NCBI RefSeq assembly: GCF_024139115.2
Contig: NC_085141.1
Coordinates: 377,858,995-377,922,994 of the forward strand
Reading direction: 5' to 3'
Length of the DNA stretch: 64,000 nucleotides
Origin: Armigeres subalbatus
Lineage: Eukaryota > Arthropoda > Insecta > Diptera > Culicidae
Each line of letters opens with the position of its first letter. Within the stretch, counting starts at the first letter, position 1. Made by a program: the position numbers and the translations under genes. The notes under the pieces are model-generated. The model was not told the origin of the DNA. It made no database searches and saw nothing but the letters and a program-made list of their open reading frames with translations. Of this stretch, positions 57,886 to 64,000 are shown one piece after another.

Positions 57886-58575
57886 GTAGATCATTAAGCC
57901 GAATAGGACATTTGGCCCAATAAGACATTTGGCCGAATAGATTATTTGAAAAGTGAGAAATAAGGAGTGGGAAGAGAGACGTCTCTGTTCTCATTCCTCG
58001 ATTCTCACTTTTCACTGTTAAAAGTGAGAAGCGTGATGTGAGTAGTGAGACGACTCACTTTTCACTCTTCATTTCTCACTTCTTACTGTAAAAATAAGAA
58101 GCGCGAAGTGAATAGTGAGGCGTCTCACTATTCACTTCGTGCTTCTCACTTTCTACAGTGAGACGAGAAAAATGAAGAGTGAGAAGTGAGACGTCTCACT
58201 ACTCTCTTCGTTGTGAAAGTGAGTAGTGTGGAGTGGGTAGTGAGACGTTCGTGCTTCTCATTTTTTACAGTGAGAAGTGAGAAATTAGGAGTAAGAAGAG
58301 AGACGTCTCAATTCTTTTCAACACCAGAACTGGGAAACACCCCCCGGTGCCTAGGGATAGACGGTTTAAGGGAACCTATTCTCCAAAAGAACGGGTCAAG
58401 CGCAAGGTATTAAGCCGCTGCTTCTCCGGAAGACTCAAACGCTTAGTTTCTCTCATGACGGATTTCCTTTCAAATCCAAAACGGGAAACCAAACGGGTCC
58501 TCACTCTTCATTTCTTACTTCTCACTATGAAAAGTGAGCAGTGAGAAGTGGGTAGTGAGACGTCTCAGACGTCTC
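57886..58575. repeat. Composite element 4: short reverse arm and long palindromic core
   Basis: 57886-57945 has aagccgaataggacatttgg-type reverse 17-bp units. 57947-58316 and 58500-58575 are gtgagaagtgagacgtctca blocks alternating in strand. The core is interrupted by the 58314-58678 inverted-repeat element. Confidence 0.65.
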
Positions 58576-58678
58576 AGCTTAGTATCTTGCGCTTGACCCG
58601 TTCTTTTGGAGAATAGGTTCCCTTAAACCGTCTATCCCTAGGCACCGGGGGGTGTTTCCCAGTACTGGTGTTGAAAAG
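58314..58678. mobile_element. Inverted-repeat element with 101-bp arms
   Basis: 58314-58414 (cttttcaacaccagaactgg ... gcgcaaggtattaag) and 58578-58678 (cttagtatcttgcgc ... agtactggtgttgaaaag) are reverse complements with only a few mismatches. The 163-bp spacer contains ttctccggaagactcaaacg and more gtgagaagtg sequence. The 58186-58544 frames are artefacts. Confidence 0.85.
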
Positions 58679-58679
58679 T

Positions 58680-58880
58680 CGTTTGTCCGGGGAATGTGGA
58701 CAGGCTCTCTTGTTTGCTGTTCCTTCGTCCACTGGGTGCCGGGGTCTGACTACGTCCGTGGTCGATCCAAAGGTTCTGTTTGGGGGTTCTGTTATACAGC
58801 CCTAAGGTGCAGTTTATAGTTTATAGATTATAGGTTCGAAACATACATACCTTCCACCACCCGAACTAGCCCAAAATATA
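58680..58880. other. GC-rich tail, unassigned
   Basis: ggaatgtggacaggctctct to ggttctgttatacagcccta has no ORF or known motif. It may belong to the element whose arms lie just upstream. Confidence 0.25.
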
Positions 58881-59485
58881 GTACGAAAAAGAAAGAAATT
58901 TCCGAATGAATTTCTAATGGAATTTTTTAAGGAATTTCAAGGAAACTCATGAAGAAATTTTAGACATTCCTGAATTTCTCAAAGAATTCCTTCAGAAAAT
59001 CCTCCAGGAAAATCGTCCGGAAATAAATTCGAGAATAAATGCAAAAGTTCCACCAAAGAAGTTATTCTAAGCATTCCTTCGAAATTGCCCTCAAGAATTT
59101 CTTTGAAAACTTCTCGCAGAATTTGTTCGCCAAATTCCTTCTCGAAAAGTTTAAATTACTCCTCAAAAAAGTGTTCCAGAAAAAACTTCAGAAATTCCTT
59201 TAGAGATTCTTTCGGAAATTTCTTTAGCAGCTCCATCGAGAATTTCTTGCAAAATTCCTTCTTAAAATTCTTTGAAAATATCTTCCGAAATTGTTTCAAA
59301 ATTCCTACGAGAATTCCTCTAGAAATTTCTTCGGAAATATATTCAAGAATTCTTTCGACAATTACTATAGGGACACTTTAGAAAAAATCTTAATGGAATT
59401 TCTTCGGGAATTCCTTCAGAGCACTTCAAGAAAATTCCTTCAGAAAATCATTTAAGAACTCATTTGGAAATTCGTCTACGAATTC
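58880..59485. repeat. AATTCCTTC/GAAATTTCTTC degenerate array
   Basis: Successive blocks such as cagaaattcctttagagatt and cggaaatttctttagcag recur about every 24-27 bp. The 59085-59381 frame (S/F/N-rich) is a by-product. Confidence 0.65.
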
Positions 59486-59855
59486 TTCAGCCCGTATCGA
59501 GTGAGAAAAAAAAATCAAATTGCTGCCATTTTATCATTTTATGTCGTATTAGTCTGATTTTTTTAATTTTTCTGCTCGTAAGGGTCCCAGTGATGTGATC
59601 CTATTTTCCGGAGTTATTCCGGTGAGTCAATGGGTCAGATGCAGTAAATTTGAGTACAACTTCCTTTTGTGGCGTAATAAATCCAACAAATTGTAGCTTT
59701 TTTAATCCCATTCATGCCATTTCAGCAGGTTTGTATTCAGAGATTATATCAGAACCAAAACCAAAAATGGCCAAAAACGGATTTCTTCGAAGTGACCCTT
59801 TGGGAACTTGGAAACCGGTTCCAAAATGACCAGTTAAATATTTTCACTCCACATC
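59486..59855. other. No gene; satellite-like flank
   Basis: Contains gaagtgaccctttgggaact and ggttccaaaatgacc words that may belong to the following satellite. Confidence 0.3.
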
Positions 59856-59856
59856 A

Positions 59857-60232
59857 GCAAAACTTCAGAATTTTGCAAGACAATTGGAATTATGACATCC
59901 AGATATTACTCTGAAGACATTGGCCAGCGTCAGATTAGTTGCGAAGCCCTTGAGAAAGCCTCCGGAGGCATCGAAATCTGCCATTTTCATAATATCACAA
60001 ACTATGGCAATTGGGTATGCAATTTCAGCATTTTGTAAGACAAGTGGGATTATGACATCTGAATATGATTCTGGGAATATTGATCATCCTGAGGTTGGTT
60101 CCGAGGCCCTTGGGTTAGTTTCCGGAGGCATCAAAAACGGACATTATCAAAATACTACAAACTGTATCAGTAGGGATATCAAGCTTAAGCATTTGGCAAA
60201 ACAAGTGAAATTGTGATTTTTGAATTGGGGTT
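59857..60232. repeat. Satellite, about 158-bp period, about 2.4 units
   Basis: Unit landmarks repeat in order: attttgcaagacaattgg / attttgtaagacaagtgg / atttggcaaaacaagtga; attatgacatc; gcctccggaggcatcgaaat / gtttccggaggcatcaaaaa; aatatcacaaactatggc / aatactacaaactgtatc. No stop-free frame is conserved between units. Confidence 0.75.
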
Positions 60233-60243
60233 AAGAAATTCCC

Positions 60244-60756
60244 TTAGGAGTGGCTTTTGTGAAAATGCTTTAAAGCGCATTCAAGGCGCATTACCGCCAT
60301 CGGGGGTGACAATGGGTCATCACCAGGGTTCATACTTTTCGTTTCGGTGAGACGAAATCACGCGATTTTTGGGTCGGAGGAGAATCATTTTTCGGAGTTT
60401 GTAGTGAAAAACAGCTCTCTTCCATTCCTCTTTTCTCTAGAGCGAACCTAGAAGATAAGCGAAAGTCATCTCTCATCACACCTTTTTTCTTTTCCCGCAA
60501 ACCGATTTCTCGGCGAAATCAGCGTGAGGGAGCATTCTCTGCTCGTGAGAATGGAGGTCGTGGAGCGAAATCGTTCAAAAAGGTCTCTTATATTGTAGTC
60601 TTCTTGCCCTCAGATACATTCAATCCATTCTACAAGCATTCTAAGTAGTTGAAACAGTGATCCATTCTCATCCCCATTTGACCCATTGTCACCCCCGACG
60701 ACGGTATTAGGAGTGACTTTTGTGAAAATGCTTTAAAGCGCATTCAAGGCGCATTA
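60244..60756. mobile_element. TIR element flanked by 50-bp direct repeats
   Basis: cgggggtgacaatgggtca (60301-60319) is exactly inverted at 60679-60697 and pairing extends imperfectly to taccg/cggta. The element is about 400-415 bp and non-coding. Outside it, a 50-bp sequence (ttaggagtggcttttgtgaa ... caaggcgcatta) is repeated directly at 60244-60293 and 60707-60756 with one mismatch. That is far too long for a TSD, so the element probably sits between tandem copies of a local repeat. Confidence 0.75.
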
Positions 60757-61005
60757 TATTGATTTTGGTGAAGTGTTGATACGCTGGAAGGGGTATTCAA
60801 AGTCTTACAAAACTGTACAAATGCTTCCAGGGTAACCTCGCTTTTGAGTTTGTAAATCGTGACTGAACTCAAAAACATCCAGTGGCGTAGGTTGGCCGAA
60901 TTTCGTGTGGGGTGTTTGGCCGAGTAGAAAAATTAGTCAATGTCTATCGACACAAATTTTGACCAAATCCCCAAAAATATCAGCATTGAAGGAAAAGAAT
61001 ATGAT
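60757..61005. other. No gene; hAT-like end at 60881
   Basis: cagtggcgtaggttgg at about 60882 resembles the end of the hAT MITE at 3823, but no partner end or TSD is seen. Confidence 0.3.
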
Positions 61006-61007
61006 GG

Positions 61008-61920
61008 CTGAAAGCAATTTGGCCGAATGGCACTAGGCTGAACAAACCATTAGGCTTAAACCTATCTGGCGGAAAGTCATTTGACCGATTGGGTCATCTT
61101 CATCGAAAAAGACCTTTGGCTAAATAGGACTTTTATTCGAATAGGTAATTTAAAAGTGAGAAATGAGGTGTGAAAAGTAAGGCATCTCACTTCTCACTAC
61201 TTATTTCCCACTTCTCACTGTGAAAATGAGTGGTGCGAAGTGAGAAGTGAGACGTCTCATCAATCATTTCTCACTTCTCACAGTGAGAAGTCAGAAATAA
61301 GGAGTGAGAAGCGCGAAGTGAGTAATATGACGTCTCAGAACTTACTTCTCACTTTTTACAGTGAGCAGTGAGAAATGAGAAGGGAGCTATGAAACGTCTC
61401 TCTTCTCACTTCTCATTTCTCACTTCCTACTGTGAAAAGTGAATACTGAGACGTCTCAATCTCACTTCGCACTACTCACTTTTTACAGTGATCAGTGAGA
61501 AATGAGACGTCTCACTTCTCACTCCTCATTTCTCACTTCTTACTGTAAAAAGTGAGAAGCGCGAAGTGAGTAGTAAGACGTCTCACTTCTCACTTCGCAT
61601 TACTCACTTTTCATAGTGAGAAGTGAGAAGTGAGACGCAGCGCTGTGCAAAATGAGAAGTGAGTAGTGAGACGTCTCACTTCTCACTTCACACTACTCAT
61701 TTTTCACAGTGAGAAGTGGAAATAAGTGGTGAGAAGTGAGACGTCGAATGTCCTATTCAGTCAAATGTTCTATTTGGCCAAATGCCCCATTCGGCCAAAT
61801 GTCCCATTTGGCTAGTTGTCCTATTCGGTCAGTTGTCCCATTCGGCCAAATAACCTGTTCGACCAAATGACCCATTCGCCCAAATGACTTTCAGCCGAAC
61901 GGCCCTTCCCCCCAGAATGA
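61008..61920. repeat. Composite foldback 5: complete mirrored example
   Basis: Reverse arm 61008-61145 (atttggccgaatggcactag, ctgaacaaaccattagg). Core 61150-61742: alternating gtgagaagtgagacgtctca and cttctcactgtgaaaa blocks with many 12-bp tgagacgtctca palindromes. Forward arm 61745-61915 (tcggccaaatgtcccatt-type units, 17 bp). The arms point in opposite directions, so the whole 0.9 kb can fold. Confidence 0.75.
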
Positions 61921-61974
61921 GTACAGACCTTCTAAAAGCAAAATTCGGCGAACCAGCCCGGTCTCCCTTAATTC

Positions 61975-62645
61975 ATTTGTAGATTCTTGTAGAAAATCCT
62001 TCAAAATTCCTTAAGGAGTTCTTTCTGAAATTCCTTCAAGTTCAGAAATACCCTCTTAAATTTTCTTTCAGAAAAAGAATTTCTTTAGGTAGGTATTCCT
62101 TCGAAAATTCAAAATTCTTTGATCAGTTCGACCGGAATTTCTTTTGGGAGTGTGTGAGTCCTTTTTTTTCCGAAATTTCTAAAGAAATTGTCCCAGTTTT
62201 TACTTCGTAATTTCTCCCAGGTATTTTTTCGTAAATTCTTCCAGTAATTTCTTCAGAAATTCCTTCAAACATTCTTAGAGAAATTTGTTTGACAGCTCTT
62301 CCAGAAATTGATTTGAACCTTCGGAAGTTCCTTTAGAAAATCCTTCAAAAATTACACCATCTTTTTTCTATGAAAAATCTTTTTAGACTTGAAAAATTCA
62401 ATTGTAAATTCCTCCAGAATTCCTTTGGGGATTATTCCTTGGAACTATTCCAATAATATTTAGGTGAACTACGCCAAGAATTCCTTTGAACATTCCTTTA
62501 GTGGTTCCTAGGAATATTCCTCCATTTTTTGGAAATTTATCCATAAATTCCTTTGGAAATTCATCCAGGAATTCTTTTGAAAAATCTTTTAGAAAATCTA
62601 TAGATTTCTGAAGGAATTTCTGAAGTAATTCGTTCTGAGATCTAG
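61975..62645. repeat. AATTCCTTC-type degenerate array
   Basis: Blocks aaattccttcaag, agaaattccttcaaac, gaattcctttgg and similar through the stretch. The minus frame 62398-62679 is a K/E/F-rich by-product. Confidence 0.6.
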
Positions 62646-62701
62646 AGTGTGGCGTCGCAAAAAACTCATAAATTGACATTTACTTTTCAACAGCAAACCC
62701 G

Positions 62702-63750
62702 AAAAACGCATGGTAGGGTAAGGGAGGTATTTTGGACCACTTTAGGAGATGGCCGAACAATTTTGTCAAATAAAAGTTAGATTTTGTAATAATACTTGAT
62801 CAATTCCCTATGCAACTAAAAAGTGGTGAATGCTAAGTAGGATTTGTAGGTAAAAATGTTGTAAATCCCACTGAAAGAATCAAACTACCATAAATTCTGA
62901 AGATATGTAAGATTTAATTTTGGACCACCTGTTTTTATTTTGGACCACCTGTTGAACATATTTTGGACCACTCGAACAATTTTGTATTGCTTGCAAAGTT
63001 ATGTTACTATTGGATTAAATTAGCGATCTCCAGCATTTTCGGCGTTTTCATCCTGAAAGTCCTTGTGAAGCAATACATTTTTATAGGCATTCAAAGCTTA
63101 GAACAATATCTACAAGCTTAGGGTATTGAAACTAATTTCAATGTCAGTACCACTCGGTACAGCATCATCAAAGCAAAACAAACTTGTGGCCCATGGCCGT
63201 GATGTATACACCTGCATACATACCCTGCATATCTTTTATGTAGTTTGTTAGATCTGTTCCATTTGCGCCATTGATAGTAGTGGGTTGCCTGGTTCTTCCT
63301 TGCTCATTGCATAGTCTTTTTCAAAACGAAACATAATCGTAGAACGCGGAACTCTGTTGCATTGGCAAATAGCACGGACGGAGAGCTATAGCAAAGATTG
63401 GTTCTTGTCGTAGAGATTTCTCAACTATTCTGCTCACAATCGCATATTATGGGACAAATATGGATAGGAATTACAGCAAAGGTGGGACTGATATGCGATC
63501 ATAGGCAGTATTTTCGTACGGAAATAATAAAAGCAGTTACATGTTGGGTTAATAGACATTTTTCTAGGGCTTACATCAATAAACGGTAATTTATAAATGC
63601 GGTATGAACAGTAATTTATGAATGGTTTGATACTAGAGAAACAAATGGTTGCTAAAAACAAAAGTTTAAGAAATCTAGAACTTAAAAAGAAGATATGTCG
63701 AAAATATGTTAGGTTCAATAAAAAATGAACCTATTTTGGACATGCCTCAG
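62702..63750 (-). mobile_element. Relic of a pogo-like DNA transposon
   Basis: The left side has gtaagggaggtattttggac (62707) and three further ttttggaccac words (62933-62970); the right side has aacctattttggacatgcc (63728). Between them a minus-strand piece encodes a pogo-type helix-turn-helix (see 63248-63390). Ends are not exact inverted repeats, so limits are approximate. The rest of the transposase is unrecognisable. Confidence 0.4.
63248..63390 (-). pseudogene. Transposase HTH scrap, pogo/CENP-B-like
   Basis: The minus frame reads LSVRAICQCNRVPRSTIMFR then FEKDYAMSKEEPGNPLLSMA and stops at 63248. The pattern (A-x-x-x-N-x-P-R-S-T-I-x-x-R, then K-x-x-x-x-G-x-P-x-L) is that of the psq/CENP-B-type DNA-binding domain of pogo/Tigger transposases, about 45 residues. 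No DDE domain follows in any frame. It is a dead fragment. Confidence 0.5.
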
Positions 63751-64000
63751 AATACTGTTTTTAAACTTACAATGTTTCGTTCGAGATATGGAACTGCTTC
63801 AATTAGGTTTTAATGAGTCAACAACATCATTCACGTGGTTTAAATCTATGTACAAATAAACTTACAGCTTTTGAAAGTTGACTTCAATTTTACAATGTCG
63901 TCTTATTTTTGGTCTAATCCAGCCGGCATGGGTAAATACGTGAAAATATTCTTAATAATTGCAATATTTTATAAGAAACAAATGTAGGGAATACCTTATG
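63751..64000. other. No feature seen
   Basis: AT-rich end of the window. Confidence 0.35.

Noticed and set aside
60881..60900. Second copy of the cagtggcgtag hAT MITE
   Set aside because: Only one end of about 12 bp matches; no partner end or 8-bp TSD.

Overview
The window looks like nuclear DNA of an Aedes mosquito. The main evidence is four recognisable copies plus one internal scrap of a tRNA-derived SINE that matches my memory of Feilai: tRNA-like head with a B box, conserved body, and an (AAG)n tail. Families I associate with aedine genomes are also abundant: (CGGCCAAATG-type) 17-bp arrays, GTGAGAAGTGAGACGTCTCAC palindromic arrays, GGAAATTCCTTC-type degenerate repeats and a 23-bp GGCTTCCGAGCCTCTTGAAA-type minisatellite. 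I cannot separate Aedes aegypti from Aedes albopictus by eye. Almost all of the window is repetitive or intergenic. No complete conventional protein-coding gene can be supported.

Layout. 84-3083 is a 3.0-kb TIR-bounded non-coding DNA transposon with G-rich termini. 3.1-8.4 kb holds SINE copies, an hAT MITE with a perfect 8-bp TSD, two foldback elements and a Jockey-like retrotransposon scrap. 8.8-11.0 kb is a GC-richer island that may hold a promoter and a long non-coding first exon with a donor at 10998/10999. 12.2-14.1 kb has a split SINE and the first composite foldback. 14.6-16.66 kb is a decayed gene of a conserved multicopy, transposase-like family; Feilai has inserted into it with a perfect 10-bp TSD. 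17.4-18.5 kb is the 3' half of a non-LTR retrotransposon with an RNase H domain. 19.9-21.0 kb is minisatellite array 1. 22.5-25.4 kb is a second GC-richer, repeat-poor island with candidate exon ends. 26.0-31.8 kb holds three minus-strand RTE-like retrotransposon fragments in series. 32.0-33.9 kb is a repeat split by a 1.78-kb insertion. 35310-38015 is a second long TIR element with C-rich ends.

In the second half, 38.4-38.87 kb carries a small ORF with a good start context, a hydrophobic segment and a possible donor. 39787-41547 is a 1.76-kb element with perfect 20-bp TIRs and a TTA TSD, PIF/Harbinger-like. 42.85-45.26 kb is minisatellite array 2, inverted relative to array 1, and it reads as a spurious 827-codon ORF. 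46.0-50.0 kb has MITEs, a hairpin and another Feilai. 50.9-52.57 kb is a pyrimidine tract flanked by inverted 15-bp repeat arms, with a near-perfect 72-bp hairpin inside. 53.2-54.5, 57.9-58.7 and 61.0-61.9 kb are composite elements built from 17-bp arrays around palindromic cores. 55.3-56.2 kb is a third promoter-like island. 59.9-60.8 kb has a satellite and a TIR element. 62.7-63.75 kb contains the helix-turn-helix scrap of a pogo/CENP-B-like transposase.

How it fits together: this looks like the inside or flank of one or more long-intron genes, with promoter-like GC-rich islands separated by nested insertions. The most unusual feature is a recurring architecture: inverted arms of short tandem repeats around a palindromic or low-complexity core. 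It occurs with unrelated arm units and does not match a standard transposon class I can name.
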